This document shows, piece after piece, positions 26,720 to 45,288 of a DNA stretch of 64,000 nucleotides. The position numbers were made by a program, and so were the translations under genes. The stretch comes from Variovorax sp. PBL-E5. Lineage in GTDB: Bacteria > Pseudomonadota > Gammaproteobacteria > Burkholderiales > Burkholderiaceae_C. How positions within the stretch are numbered: the stretch's first letter is position 1; each line of letters begins with the position of its first letter. Below the pieces are notes generated by a model, which made no database searches, was not told the origin of the DNA, and saw only the letters and a list, made by a program, of their open reading frames with translations. The stretch spans positions 4,738,001 through 4,802,000 of the forward strand of contig NZ_LR594671.1 in the NCBI RefSeq assembly GCF_901827185.1. The letters are read 5' to 3'.

Positions 26720-27595
26720 TCAGCCGGTCACGGCGGAAACCGGCGCGGCCGCGGAGACTGCGTCGCGCCGCAGCGGCACGCCGGCGATGGTGATGCGATG
26801 CATCAGCCGCCGTTCACCCTGGTAGTCGTTGAGCGCGTAGTGCCAGGTCGCCCGGTTGTCCCAGAAGGCAATGGCGCCATCGGTCCAGTGGAACCGGTAC
26901 TGGAACTCGGGCCGCGCCGCATGTTGATAGAGATGGTCGAGCAAGGCGTTGGATTCGGCGATGCTCCAGCCGTCGATCTTCACGGTGAAATCGGGATTGA
27001 CGTAGAGCAGCTTGCGGCCGCTGATCGGATGCGCCACCACCACGGGGTGGACCGCGTCCTGCGTGGCCGCACCCATGTTCTGCAACCGGCCCTGCAGATC
27101 GCCCCAGTCGCGCGTGCGGCCGGCGCCGAAGACATGCTTGCTCGAGTGCAGCGCATCGAGGCCTTCGAGCGTCTTCTTGAGTCCGTCGGACAACGCGTCG
27201 TAGGCCGCATACATGCTCGCGAAGATCGTGTCGCCGCCGACGCGCGGCACTTCGCGTGCATAGAGGATGGAACCGAGCGCCGGCGCCGTGTCGTAGCTGT
27301 GGTCGGTGTGCCAGCCGCCGCCGATGTTGGACTTCTGATCCGGCTCCTTGCGGACCTCCGCAATCATCGGATGGCCGGGGACGGGCGTGAAGAACCGGTT
27401 GATGTCGATCGACCCGATCTGCTGTGCGAAAGCCACGTGCTGCTCGGGCGTCAGCGTCTGGTCCCTGAAGAACAGGACACCGGTCGCGCCCAGCGCCTGG
27501 ATCAGGGCGTCGCGTTGCGACTGCACGAGAGGCTGGCGCAGGTCGATGTCGACCACGTCGGTTCCGACAAGGGGTGAAGCGGGTAGAAGTTGCAT
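26720..27595 (-). CDS. TauD/TfdA family Fe(II)/2-oxoglutarate dioxygenase
   Basis: A 291-residue cytoplasmic oxygenase that hydroxylates its substrate using O2 and 2-oxoglutarate. Iron ligands His96 and Asp98 are in GGWHTDHSY, the distal His is in NRATWHYA, and the 2-oxoglutarate arginine is in RRLMHRI. Family members act on taurine, alkylsulfates, 2,4-D and related compounds. First gene of an operon with a polyamine-type ABC importer, which suggests that the importer feeds this enzyme. A promoter and overlapping palindromes lie just upstream. Confidence 0.9.
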   Translation of the reverse strand: MQLLPASPLVGTDVVDIDLRQPLVQSQRDALIQALGATGVLFFRDQTLTPEQHVAFAQQIGSIDINRFFTPVPGHPMIAEVRKEPDQKSNIGGGWHTDHSYDTAPALGSILYAREVPRVGGDTIFASMYAAYDALSDGLKKTLEGLDALHSSKHVFGAGRTRDWGDLQGRLQNMGAATQDAVHPVVVAHPISGRKLLYVNPDFTVKIDGWSIAESNALLDHLYQHAARPEFQYRFHWTDGAIAFWDNRATWHYALNDYQGERRLMHRITIAGVPLRRDAVSAAAPVSAVTG

Positions 27596-27604
27596 GGCTT
27601 GATA

Positions 27605-27629
27605 TATTGCATTGCAATACAAAGTATTG
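27605..27629. promoter_or_regulatory. Two overlapping perfect inverted repeats (operator) before the tauD-like gene
   Basis: TATTGC-ATT-GCAATA (27605-27619) and CAATAC-AAA-GTATTG (27615-27629) are both perfect and share the middle half-site, giving three alternating half-sites at regular spacing. They lie between the predicted transcript start and the gene, fitting a repressor site. Confidence 0.7.
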
Positions 27630-27640
27630 AACTTCAACCA

Positions 27641-27668
27641 ATGCTACCGTTTTATTGCAGGAAGTCAA
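27641..27668 (-). promoter_or_regulatory. Promoter of the tauD-like/ABC operon
   Basis: On the reverse strand TTGACT (27663-27668) and TAGCAT (27641-27646) are 16 bp apart. The start of transcription would fall right before the overlapping palindromes at 27605-27629. Confidence 0.6.
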
Positions 27669-27706
27669 CTGGGCCGGGCGGCCCAGGCCTGCCTCGCTGC
27701 CGAGGC
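27669..27706 (-). terminator. Pair of GC-rich hairpins after the HDAC-like gene
   Basis: GCCTCG-GCAG-CGAGGC (27691-27706) and CTGGGC-CGCCCG-GCCCAG (27669-27686) follow the deacetylase-family gene on the reverse strand. No long U-run follows, so termination may be partial or Rho-assisted. They also separate that gene from the tauD promoter. Confidence 0.45.
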
Positions 27707-27758
27707 AGCAAGGGATCGGTTGTTTCGATGATGCGCACGCCCTTCGGCGCCGACCGGC

Positions 27759-28804
27759 TCAGCCCGCGTGCTGCATGAACCCGTCCAGCACATTGACCGC
27801 ATTGGTGCCGACCTCGGCCACCGCATAGCCGCCCTCGAACACGAAGACGGTAGGCAGCCCGGCGCGCGCGAGGTCTTCGCCGATGTGCAGGTAGTCCGGC
27901 GTCGCGAGTGTGAAGCCGGCGATCGGGTCGCCTTCGAAGGTATCGAGCCCGAGCGACACCACCAGCGCGCCGGGCCGGAAATCCGCGATGCCGCGCAGCG
28001 CGCTCGCGAGCGCCTCGCGCCATGCAGCGAAGCCCGTGCCGCGCGCCAGCGGCAGGTTGCGGTTGAAGCCTGCACCCGCACCGGCGCCGCGCTCGTCGGC
28101 ATAGCCGAGGTAGTACGGGTACTCGGTGTGCGGATCGCCGTGCAGGCTGGTGAACTGCACGTCGGCGCGCTCGTAGAAGATGGCCTGCGTGCCGTTGCCG
28201 TGGTGGTAGTCGATGTCGAGCACCGCGACGCGTTCGACGCCGGCATCGCGCAGCGCCTGGGCCGCAATGGCCGCGTTGTTGAGGAAGCAGTAGCCGCCGA
28301 AGAAGTCGACGCCTGCGTGATGGCCCGGCGGCCGCGTGAGCGCGAAGGCCGCGCGTTCGCCCGCGAGCACGTGCCGCACGGCGGTCAGCGCGCAATCGGC
28401 GCCGGCGCGTGCCGCGGTCCACGTGCCCGCAGTCAGCGGCGATCCCGCGTCGTACGAGAACAGGCCGAGCCGCGCCGCAAAGCTTGCGGGCAGCACGTCC
28501 GAACGGAAAGTGCGGATCGGCCAGTACGAGGGCAGCGCATCGCGCCCGGCATTCGCCGGATCCAGCGCGACCCATTCGTCCCAGGCCTTCGCCAGGAAAT
28601 CGATATAGCGCGGCGCATGCACGCGCGCGATGGCCGCATCGTCGAACGCGGCCGGCGCATCGATCGGTCCGAGCCCGCGCGCCTTGAGTTCGCGCAGCAC
28701 ATGATCGACCCGCGCCGGGATCTCGAAGCACGGCATCAGCTCGCCACGGAACATCTCCACCTTGCCGTGGTGCAGCGCGTGCCGGTCGTTGTAGATGCTG
28801 CGCA

Positions 28805-28805
<1 letters not shown>
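27759..28805 (-). CDS. Histone deacetylase family protein (acetylpolyamine amidohydrolase-like)
   Basis: A 348-residue zinc amidohydrolase of the HDAC/AcuC/AphA superfamily. RPPGHHAG contains the tandem catalytic histidines, DIDYHHGNGTQ the first two zinc ligands and GLDTFEGDP the third; FEGGY holds the C-terminal tyrosine. Lower-length loops fit acetylpolyamine amidohydrolases, which remove acetyl from polyamines. The ATG overlaps the stop of the giant uvrA gene (TGATG), so the two are coupled. Its neighbour operon encodes a polyamine-type importer, but on a separate promoter. Confidence 0.9.
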
Positions 28806-34711
<5,906 letters not shown>

Positions 34712-34869
34712 GAATGCCTTGGGGATGGGGCAGACATTCTAGGAAGGCCGGGCGACACATTCGTGCACGACATCACATGGGGGGTCGGGACGCAGGGGTT
34801 TCCACCGATGGCAACACGTATCGCGGCAGACACAAATAGACGCGTTTGCTGTCACATCCCGGAATTCAA

Positions 34870-35994
34870 ATGAAAAAACATACCCGAACATGGGGGATCC
34901 GCGCCTGCGCGGCCCTCCTGCTGGCCCTCGCCACCCTGAGCACATCAGCCCAGATCCTCATCGGCCAGACGGCCGGCATGACCGGCCCCACCGCCGCTCC
35001 CTTGAACGAAGCCAACAGCGGCGCCCAGCTGGTCATCGACGCGGCGAACGCCAAGGGCGGCATCAACGGCGAAAAGATCGAGATGGTCCGCATCGACGAT
35101 GCCTTCGACGCCCGGCGCGCCGGCGAGAACGCGCGCGTGCTGATCGAGGACAAGAAGGTGGTCGCGCTGTTCCTGAGCCGCGGCACGCCGAACACCCAGG
35201 CCATGATCCCCTGGCTCGACAAGTATGGCGTGGCGCTGATCGGGCCATCGACCGGCGCCATGGTGCTGTACAAGCCGCTGCAGAAACACGTGTTCAACGT
35301 GCGCGCGACCTACCAGAGCGAAGCCGAGAAAGCGGTCCAGCACCTGGTCACCATCGGCCTGACGCGGATCGTCGTGGTGCACGCGGCCGACTCCTTCGGC
35401 AAGGATGCGCTCGCGGGCGCCATGACGGGCTTCGACAAGGCCAGGCAGAAGCCGGCCGCGGTCGTGGCGGCGGACCGCGAGAAACCCGACTACGCGAGCA
35501 TCGTGCCGAAGATCACCGGCGCCGACGCCCAGGCGGTGTTGTGGTTCGGCGCCAGCCAGGTGGTGGCCGACGGCGTCAAGGCCTTGCGCGCCGCGGGCTC
35601 GGCGGCGCAGGTCGTCACGCTGTCCAACAATGCCTCGTCGGGTTTCATCAAGCAGCTGGGCGATGCGAGCAGCGGCGTGATCGTGACCCAGGTGTTCCCC
35701 AACGAGCACCTGATCGGCCAGCCGATGGTCCACGAAGCCCTCGCGCTCGCGCAGGCCAAGGGCCAGACCGAGCTGTCACCGGCCGTGCTCGAGGGCTTCG
35801 CCGCGGCCAAGGTGCTGGTCGAAGCGCTGCGCCGTGCCGGCCCGAAGCCGACACGCGCCAAGGTGCTCGCTGCGCTCGAGACCATGCACGACTACGACCT
35901 CGGCGGACTGGAGGTGCACTATTCGCCCCAGAGCCACGCCGGCATCGATTTCGCCGACCTCTCCATCATCAGCCAAGGCAAATTCAAGAGATAG
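34870..35994 (+). CDS. Branched-chain-amino-acid-type ABC substrate-binding protein
   Basis: A 374-residue periplasmic binding protein of the Peripla_BP_6 (LivJ-like) family. It has a signal peptide of about 27 residues (TRTWGIRACAALLLALATL, cut near TSAQ). The mature start ILIGQTAGMTGPTAAPLNEAN is typical, as is NAKGGINGEKIEMVRIDD. No permease or ATPase is adjacent, so it is an orphan binding protein. Such orphans are numerous in Comamonadaceae and may serve shared transporters or signal proteins. A repeat begins directly after its stop codon. Confidence 0.9.
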   Translation: MKKHTRTWGIRACAALLLALATLSTSAQILIGQTAGMTGPTAAPLNEANSGAQLVIDAANAKGGINGEKIEMVRIDDAFDARRAGENARVLIEDKKVVALFLSRGTPNTQAMIPWLDKYGVALIGPSTGAMVLYKPLQKHVFNVRATYQSEAEKAVQHLVTIGLTRIVVVHAADSFGKDALAGAMTGFDKARQKPAAVVAADREKPDYASIVPKITGADAQAVLWFGASQVVADGVKALRAAGSAAQVVTLSNNASSGFIKQLGDASSGVIVTQVFPNEHLIGQPMVHEALALAQAKGQTELSPAVLEGFAAAKVLVEALRRAGPKPTRAKVLAALETMHDYDLGGLEVHYSPQSHAGIDFADLSIISQGKFKR

Positions 35995-36092
35995 GCTCGC
36001 CCCCAGTCTTCGCGCACTTCGTGTCGCTTCGCCAACCCCCTACCGGGGGCAACACCAGCGGCCCGGCGGAGCCGGCTCCGCGGTGTTTCTGG
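35995..36092 (+). repeat. 98-bp interspersed repeat, copy 1
   Basis: Starts GCTCGCCCCCAG immediately after the stop of the binding protein. It contains hairpin CCCCC-TAC-CGGGGG and the perfect palindrome CGGAGCCGGCTCCG. The second copy (59036-59133, opposite strand) aligns without gaps over 98 bp with about 84 identities by eye. It probably acts as a terminator or RNA 3' end. Confidence 0.85.
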
Positions 36093-36111
36093 TACTAGGG
36101 TCGACGCGAAG

Positions 36112-37806
<1,695 letters not shown>

Positions 37807-37954
37807 TGCGTCGTCTCCTCAGAAGTGTCGGCCCACGGAAAGGGACCGTGACGCATTCTTGAGGCGGCGACTGACCCGATCCTTTCGCCAAACTGAATCG
37901 GCGCTGACAACTTAGGGTGAAACCCGGAGGGTCTGTTTCAGCTGGCAGAAAAAC

Positions 37955-38599
37955 TCAGGTTTTGCTGCTGCGCAGCAGTGCCGGCCGCTGGTCGACGGCG
38001 GTCCATTGCGGACCTGCGAACCACGCGTCGTCCGCGAGCCGCGCGCGCAGCATGCCGAGGCCGTCGAAGCCCCAGAACAGGTCGCCGTCGACCTCGTACG
38101 CCGGCACGCCGAACACGCCTTGTGCGATGGCCGCGTCGGTGTTGGCGCGCAACTGGGCCTTGACCTCTTCGCCATTGGCATCGCGCACCTGCGGCAGCCT
38201 GGCTGCGAGCGCCGCGAGCCGGGCCGCATCGCCGGCCTCGGCGCCGCCGCGCCAGATCTCGCGAAAGATCGTCTCCGCGACCCAGCGGCTGATCGTCCCG
38301 TCCGGCGTCGTCGCCAGCGCGAGGCGCAGGTGCGGCAGCGGGTTGTAGGGATGCGAGGCCGGCATCTCGATCGGGATGCCGTGCGCATGGCCCAGCCACA
38401 GCACGTGGCGATAGGTCCAGGTCCGCTTCGCCGGAATCTCGGCCGGCCCGAGCTGGCCGTGGTGCTTGAGCAGCGCGCCGAGCAGCAGCGGCTTGTAGCT
38501 CACGCTGTAGCTCAGGCCCTCGAGCGCGTCCGGAAGATGCTCGAACGCGAGCAAGGCGTAAGGCGAGATGAAGTCGAGATGGAAGGTGATGTGCTTCAT
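37955..38599 (-). CDS. 2-hydroxychromene-2-carboxylate isomerase (DsbA/GST-kappa family)
   Basis: A 214-residue thioredoxin-fold protein of the NahD/HCCA-isomerase group. The DsbA-type CxxC is replaced by SPY in [10 protein letters not shown], the catalytic Ser of glutathione-dependent HCCA isomerases. [17 protein letters not shown] is typical of the C-terminal part. The real substrate here need not be chromene; homologues often sit in leucine or fatty-acid operons. The ATG overlaps the DUF1289 stop (ATGA). Last gene of the liu operon. Confidence 0.87.
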   Translation of the reverse strand: MKHITFHLDFISPYALLAFEHLPDALEGLSYSVSYKPLLLGALLKHHGQLGPAEIPAKRTWTYRHVLWLGHAHGIPIEMPASHPYNPLPHLRLALATTPDGTISRWVAETIFREIWRGGAEAGDAARLAALAARLPQVRDANGEEVKAQLRANTDAAIAQGVFGVPAYEVDGDLFWGFDGLGMLRARLADDAWFAGPQWTAVDQRPALLRSSKT

Positions 38600-38856
38600 G
38601 GCGATGCGTCCTGATCGTCGAGTGTCAGCAGATCGGCCTCGGCGCGCAGCTCGATGGCGCGCCAGACCCTGCGCTTGGTCGCATCGTCCATGCGGCTCCA
38701 GCCGGCGATCTCGTCGATGGTGCGCAGGCAGCCGGTGCAAAAACCGCTGGGCCGGTGCATGCGGCAGATCGAGATGCACGGCGACGGCAGATCGTTCGGC
38801 AGCATCCGCGCGACGGCCGCGCGCGACGCGAGTTCGGGCGTGAGGCCGGTGCTCAC
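38596..38856 (-). CDS. DUF1289 small cysteine-rich protein
   Basis: An 86-residue protein. Four cysteines in PCISIC and GFCTGC bracket a short loop, the DUF1289 pattern, which suggests metal or iron-sulfur binding; the family has no proven role. GTG at 38856 overlaps the ybaK stop (GTGA) and its own stop overlaps the next ATG. Tight packing makes it a real gene despite its size. Confidence 0.87.
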   Translation of the reverse strand: MSTGLTPELASRAAVARMLPNDLPSPCISICRMHRPSGFCTGCLRTIDEIAGWSRMDDATKRRVWRAIELRAEADLLTLDDQDASP

Positions 38857-39341
38857 ACCACGTCCGCGACCGGCGCGCCGGTCAGGCCTTCGAGATCGTG
38901 TGGGGAGAGCCGCACCACCGCATGCGGATGGCCGGCCGCGGCCCAGACATCCTCGAAGCGGAACAGCTCGCGGTCGATCAGCATGACCGGCGCCAGCGCA
39001 TGCGCGAAGGGCGAGACGCCGCCGATCGAAAAGCCGGTCGTGCGCTTGACGAATTCGGCATCGGCGCGGCCCAGCTTGCCGACCAGCGCCTCAACCTTCT
39101 TCTCGTCGACGCGCCGGTCGCCCGAAGTCACGACCAGCACCGCCACGTCGTCGGCCTTGCGGCGGAACACGATGCTCTTGGCGATCTGGCCGAGTTCGAT
39201 GCCGAGCGCATCGGCCGCCTGCTGTGCGGTGCGCGCGGCGTCGTCGAGCATCTGCGGCGCATGGGGATGGCCCTTGTCCTGCAGCAGGCGCGCGACGCGC
39301 TGCACGCCGTCGGGCAGCGAGGTCAATTCGGCACCGCACAT
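38853..39341 (-). CDS. YbaK/EbsC-type aminoacyl-tRNA deacylase
   Basis: A 162-residue single-domain protein of the YbaK/ProX family. The conserved IAKSIVFR segment holds the lysine typical of these deacylases, and [12 protein letters not shown] is the family glycine-rich loop. Members remove wrongly attached amino acids such as Cys or Ala from tRNA-Pro. It is inside the liu operon, 4 bp after mvaB, without an obvious link to leucine catabolism. Confidence 0.9.
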   Translation of the reverse strand: MCGAELTSLPDGVQRVARLLQDKGHPHAPQMLDDAARTAQQAADALGIELGQIAKSIVFRRKADDVAVLVVTSGDRRVDEKKVEALVGKLGRADAEFVKRTTGFSIGGVSPFAHALAPVMLIDRELFRFEDVWAAAGHPHAVVRLSPHDLEGLTGAPVADVV

Positions 39342-39345
39342 CGTC

Positions 39346-40266
39346 TCAGCCCTCGCGCTTCGTGCGCAACGCCTTCGACGCCCGCGAGTTCGGTTCGCGG
39401 CCCAGCGCTTCGCTGATGTACACGCCCGCGTCGATCAACCGGTCCAGGTCGATGCCGGTCTCGATGCCCATCCCGTGCAGCATGTAGACCACGTCCTCGG
39501 TGGCCACATTGCCGGTCGCGCCTTTCGCGTACGGGCAGCCGCCGAGCCCGGCCGCCGAGGTGTCGAACTGCCACACGCCCATCGCCAGGCTCGCGAGCGT
39601 GTTGCCCAGCGCCTGGCCGTAGGTGTCGTGGTAGTGGCCCGAGATGTCGTCGATGCCGAAGTGCTTCAAGGTCGCTTCCAGCGCACGCTGCACCTTGACC
39701 GGGGTGCCTACGCCGATGGTGTCGGCCATGCCCACGTGCTGCACACCGATGTCTTTCATGAGGCCGGCCAGCATGTCGACGCGCGCGGGCGCGACTTCGC
39801 CTTCGTAGGGACAGCCCACGGCGCAGGACATCGCGCCGCGCACGTAGATGCCCTGGTCGCGCGCGGCCGCCACCACCGGCCGGAAGCGCTCGATGCTTTC
39901 GGCGATCGAGCAGTTGATGTTGCGCTGGCTGAAGGCCTCGCTGGCGGCGGCGAACACCACGATCTCGTCGGGCCATTCCTCGCGCGGCGCGGCGATGGCG
40001 GCCTCGAAGCCTTTCATGTTGGGCGTCAGCACCGAGTAGCGCACGCCGGTCTTGCGGTGGATGCCGTGCATGACCTCGGCGTTGTCGGCCATCTGCGGCA
40101 CCCACTTGGGCGAGACGAAGCTCGTCACCTCGATCTCGCGCACCCCCGCATCTTGCAGCCGGTGCACGAGGCCGATCTTGATCTCGGCCGACACCGGCTG
40201 CTTCTCGTTCTGCAAGCCATCGCGTGGGCCCACGTCGACGATCTTGACTTTGGAGGGATATTTCAT
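39346..40266 (-). CDS. mvaB: Hydroxymethylglutaryl-CoA lyase
   Basis: A 306-residue TIM-barrel lyase (LiuE) that cleaves HMG-CoA into acetyl-CoA and acetoacetate, the last step of leucine/isovalerate degradation. VDVGPRDGLQ near the N-terminus holds the catalytic Arg and metal Asp. The HYHDTYG segment holds metal-binding His residues, and the mobile cysteine loop GLGGCPYAKGATGNV is diagnostic for HMG-CoA lyase. Start at ATG 40266 has GGAAGG before it. It lies 28 bp after the dehydrogenase gene. Confidence 0.95.
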   Translation of the reverse strand: MKYPSKVKIVDVGPRDGLQNEKQPVSAEIKIGLVHRLQDAGVREIEVTSFVSPKWVPQMADNAEVMHGIHRKTGVRYSVLTPNMKGFEAAIAAPREEWPDEIVVFAAASEAFSQRNINCSIAESIERFRPVVAAARDQGIYVRGAMSCAVGCPYEGEVAPARVDMLAGLMKDIGVQHVGMADTIGVGTPVKVQRALEATLKHFGIDDISGHYHDTYGQALGNTLASLAMGVWQFDTSAAGLGGCPYAKGATGNVATEDVVYMLHGMGIETGIDLDRLIDAGVYISEALGREPNSRASKALRTKREG

Positions 40267-40294
40267 GACCAGCCTTCCAGATTCCTGTGCGAGT

Positions 40295-41293
40295 TCAGTA
40301 TCCACGGTTGTGGTCGACCACACCGCCGATGGGTTCACCGCGCTCCAGTGCGCGGATCTTGCCGGCGATCTGCGCGATGCTCGTCTCGCGCTCGGTGCGC
40401 GCCGAACCATGCGGCGTCACTGTGATTTTCGGATGGCGCCAGAACGCGTGCGCCGGCGGCAGCGGCTCGACCTCGAACACGTCGAGCGTCGCACCCGCCA
40501 GCTGCCCGCTGTCGAGCAGCGGCACCAGATCGGCTTCCGCCAGATGGCCGCCGCGCGCCACGTTGACAAGATAGCCGCCCGGCTGCCCGCCGTGGAGCAA
40601 GGAAAGATTGCGCCGGTTCAGGATGCCGCGCGTCGCCTCGGTCAGCGGCAGCAGGTTCACCAGCACGCGGCTGGCGCCGAGAAAGGCATCGAAACCGTCG
40701 TCGCCAACGAAGCCCCGCACGCCATCGATCGCCTTGCCCGAGCGGCTCCAGCCATTGACCGGAAAATCGAACTGTGCAACCGCGCGCGCCACCCGCTCGC
40801 CGAGCACGCCCAGGCCCATCACGCCGACCGCGAAATCTCCGCGCTCGCGCGGCTTGCGATAGCTCCAGCGGCCTTCGCGCGCGTCGGCCTCGTAGACGTC
40901 GAACTCGCGGAAATGGCGGATCAGCGCGTGGCACACATACTCGGCCATCTGCACCGCCATGCCACCATCTTCGAGACGCACCAGCTGCGTCCGCGGCGGC
41001 AGCCGGAGCCGCGTCAGCGCATCCACGCCCGCGCCGATGTTGAACAGCCCGCGCAACTGCGGCTGCTCGTCGAGCAACTGCTGCGGCGGCATCCAGACCA
41101 CCGCGTGGTCGACCGGCGGCGCGCCCGGCGTCCAGGCCCGCACGTCGGCACCGGGCAGTGCACGGCGCAGGCCGTCGACCCAGGGTTCCGGCTTGAGTTC
41201 GGACAAGCAGACGGCAATGCGCAGATGAGGGTAGGAGATCCCGTCGGCAGAAGACGGCACAGGCGGCACGGAAGAGGTCGATGAAATCGTCAT
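40295..41293 (-). CDS. D-2-hydroxyacid dehydrogenase (glyoxylate/hydroxypyruvate reductase-like)
   Basis: A 332-residue NAD(P)-dependent enzyme. The Rossmann motif is GVMGLGVLGERVA; catalytic Arg is in NVARGGHL, the Glu follows in VFEVEPLP and the His is in TPHGSA. GhrA-like enzymes reduce glyoxylate, hydroxypyruvate or other 2-keto acids. It sits in the liu operon between liuD (10-bp gap) and mvaB; a role with branched 2-hydroxy/keto acids is possible (inference). Confidence 0.9.
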   Translation of the reverse strand: MTISSTSSVPPVPSSADGISYPHLRIAVCLSELKPEPWVDGLRRALPGADVRAWTPGAPPVDHAVVWMPPQQLLDEQPQLRGLFNIGAGVDALTRLRLPPRTQLVRLEDGGMAVQMAEYVCHALIRHFREFDVYEADAREGRWSYRKPRERGDFAVGVMGLGVLGERVARAVAQFDFPVNGWSRSGKAIDGVRGFVGDDGFDAFLGASRVLVNLLPLTEATRGILNRRNLSLLHGGQPGGYLVNVARGGHLAEADLVPLLDSGQLAGATLDVFEVEPLPPAHAFWRHPKITVTPHGSARTERETSIAQIAGKIRALERGEPIGGVVDHNRGY

Positions 41294-41303
41294 GCCCCCG
41301 AGC

Positions 41304-43290
<1,987 letters not shown>

Positions 43291-43298
<8 letters not shown>

Positions 43299-43962
43299 TC
43301 GATGAGTCCCCAGGGGTGTTCTTCTTGAATTGGAATGCCGGCACGACGCCGGGATCGGGCCGCCCGCTGAAGATGCGCGCGACGCGGCTGAACAGCGAGC
43401 GGAGGAAACGCCAGCTCTTTCGGATCAGCCACACGCTGAGCGCCAGCACGGCGATGAAGAGCACGCCGAAGACCAGCGGATGCGCGACCGCGAGCCACAG
43501 CCCGGCCGGCACCATGCCGTCCTCCACCAGCGAGGCGCCGACGTTGCTGAAGGGCTCGGGCGAGGTGTTGATGGCCGCGCGCGTGGTGGCCTTGGCCGCA
43601 TGCGCCGTGGCCGCGAAACCGCCGCCGAGCAGCGCGGCCACCAGCGCCATCACCGCGTGGTCGGTGCCGAACACGCTGGCTGCGAGCGCCGCGCCGGCCG
43701 GAATGCGGATCGCGGTGTGCACCATGTCCCACAGCGAATCGAGGCCCGGGATCTTGTCGGCGAAGAACTCGACGAAGACCATGAAGCCGCTCGCCGCGAT
43801 CACCACCGGATGCGCCAGCAGCTGCAGGCCGTGCGGCAGCGGCACCCAGCCGAAGTAGCCGGCCAGGCCGGTCAGCAGCACGACCAGGTAGAGCCGCACG
43901 CCGCTGGCCCAGCCGACGGCGGCGGCCAGTGCGAGGAGTTGCGGTGTGTCGAGCGTGTCCAT
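43291..43962 (-). CDS. DUF4126 membrane protein
   Basis: A 223-residue protein with about five hydrophobic segments, including LVVLLTGLAGYFGWV near the start and VLFIAVLALSVWLI near the end, and FVEFFADKIPGLDSLWDMVHT in the middle, a DUF4126 signature. Role unknown. It lies within the liu operon, 12 bp after liuC and overlapping liuD by 8 bp, so it is certainly co-transcribed. Confidence 0.87.
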
Positions 43963-43974
43963 GCGCGTCCAGGC

Positions 43975-44769
43975 TCAGCGCACCAGCCAGGAGGGTTTGC
44001 GCTTTTGCAGAAAGGCTTGCACGCCTTCTCTGCCCTCGTCGCTGGCACGGATGTCGGCGATGCCCTGCACCGTCTTCGCGATCAGCGCATCGTCGATCTC
44101 GGCACCCGCCACGTCGGCGATCAGCCGCTTGCAGGCCTGCACCGCGGCCGGACTCGCGCCCGTGAAGGCCTTGACGAGTTCGGCCACCTTGGCATCGAGT
44201 GCATCGGCCGCGACCACCTCGTGCACGAAGCCGATGCGATGCGCCTCGGCCGCGCTGAAGCGCTCCGCGGTCAGGAACCAGCGCTGCGCCGCGCGCGTGC
44301 CCATCGCGCGCAGCACGTAGGGGCTGATGGTCGCGGGAACCAGGCCGATCTTGACTTCGCTCAGGCAGTACCACGCCGTGTCGGCGCTCACCGCGATGTC
44401 GCAGGCGGCAACGAGGCCCATGCCGCCGGCATAGACGTCGCCCTGCACGCGCGCGATCACGGGCTTCGGGCATTCATGGATCGCGCGCAGCATGGCCGCG
44501 AGCGCGCCCGCGTCGGCGAGGTTTTCCTCATGCGTGAAGTCGGCCGCGCGGCGCATCCAGTGGAGGTTGGCGCCGGCGCAGAAGGCCGGGCCGTTGGCGC
44601 CGAGCACGATGACCCGCACGTCTGCCGAGGCGCTCGCTTCGGCGAAGGCCTCGCCGAGTTCGCGGATGACGACCTCATCGAAGGCATTGCGCGATTCCGG
44701 CCGGTCGAGCCAGATGCGCGCGACGGCGCCCTCGATCGCGAGTTGAAGCGTGGTGAAGGAAGTGCTCAT
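43975..44769 (-). CDS. liuC: Methylglutaconyl-CoA hydratase (enoyl-CoA hydratase family)
   Basis: A 264-residue crotonase-fold enzyme that hydrates 3-methylglutaconyl-CoA to HMG-CoA. FCAGANLHWM (about 63-72) and GDVYAGGMGLVAACD form the oxyanion pocket; SEVKIGLVPATISPYV holds the catalytic glutamate. These match LiuC/AUH types. The ATG overlaps the dinB-like stop by 4 bp. Position between liuB and liuD supports the assignment. Confidence 0.93.
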   Translation of the reverse strand: MSTSFTTLQLAIEGAVARIWLDRPESRNAFDEVVIRELGEAFAEASASADVRVIVLGANGPAFCAGANLHWMRRAADFTHEENLADAGALAAMLRAIHECPKPVIARVQGDVYAGGMGLVAACDIAVSADTAWYCLSEVKIGLVPATISPYVLRAMGTRAAQRWFLTAERFSAAEAHRIGFVHEVVAADALDAKVAELVKAFTGASPAAVQACKRLIADVAGAEIDDALIAKTVQGIADIRASDEGREGVQAFLQKRKPSWLVR

Positions 44770-45278
44770 GAAGAACGCGCCTCTTGTTGCAGCAGATAGA
44801 CCCAGTCGAGTACCGGCCCGGGCTGGACCATCGCGGTCAGCGCAGCCGTCAGCTGGCCGCGGTGATGGGTCGCGTGGTTGAACACATGGCCGAGCGCGGG
44901 CGCGAACGGGATGCGGACCTCGTCGCCGTTGTTGCGCGTGTAGGCCAGCTCGCCGTCGAAGCGCTCGGGCGGCAGCGTCGAAAGCCAGGGGCTCCAGCGC
45001 GTGACGGCCGTGGCGAGGGCGTTGCACACGTCGGCGCGCTGCGCATGCAGCACGGTGTCGAGCGGCATGCGCAGCGACTTGCCTTCGGCGAAACGCGCGA
45101 ACCAGATGGTGTCGGTCACCAGCAGGTGATTCACCGTGTTGTGCACCGAATGAAAGAAGAGCCCGCAGTCGCGATGCCAGTCCTCGTCGGACAGGCCGCT
45201 CAGGTTCGACGCGATCAGCTTCTGCGTTGCCCACACGTGGTAGCGGCCCAGGCTGGCGAAGTAGTTGGCGAGCGACAT
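44766..45278 (-). CDS. DinB family protein
   Basis: A 170-residue four-helix-bundle protein of the DinB/YfiT-like family. Metal-binding histidines appear as HNTVNHLL (about 48-55) and HVFNHATHHRGQ (about 132-143). Members are often thiol-transferases or hydrolases with unknown substrates. ATG 45278 is chosen over the GTG at 45287 because GAGGTGG sits 6 bp upstream. A passenger in the liu operon. Confidence 0.88.
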   Translation of the reverse strand: MSLANYFASLGRYHVWATQKLIASNLSGLSDEDWHRDCGLFFHSVHNTVNHLLVTDTIWFARFAEGKSLRMPLDTVLHAQRADVCNALATAVTRWSPWLSTLPPERFDGELAYTRNNGDEVRIPFAPALGHVFNHATHHRGQLTAALTAMVQPGPVLDWVYLLQQEARSS

Positions 45279-45288
45279 GGCGGCCACC

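Noticed and set aside
37905..37954. Hairpin TGAAAC/GTTTCA after the last liu-operon gene as terminator
   Set aside because: Only 6 bp of stem, no T-run after it; too weak to call.
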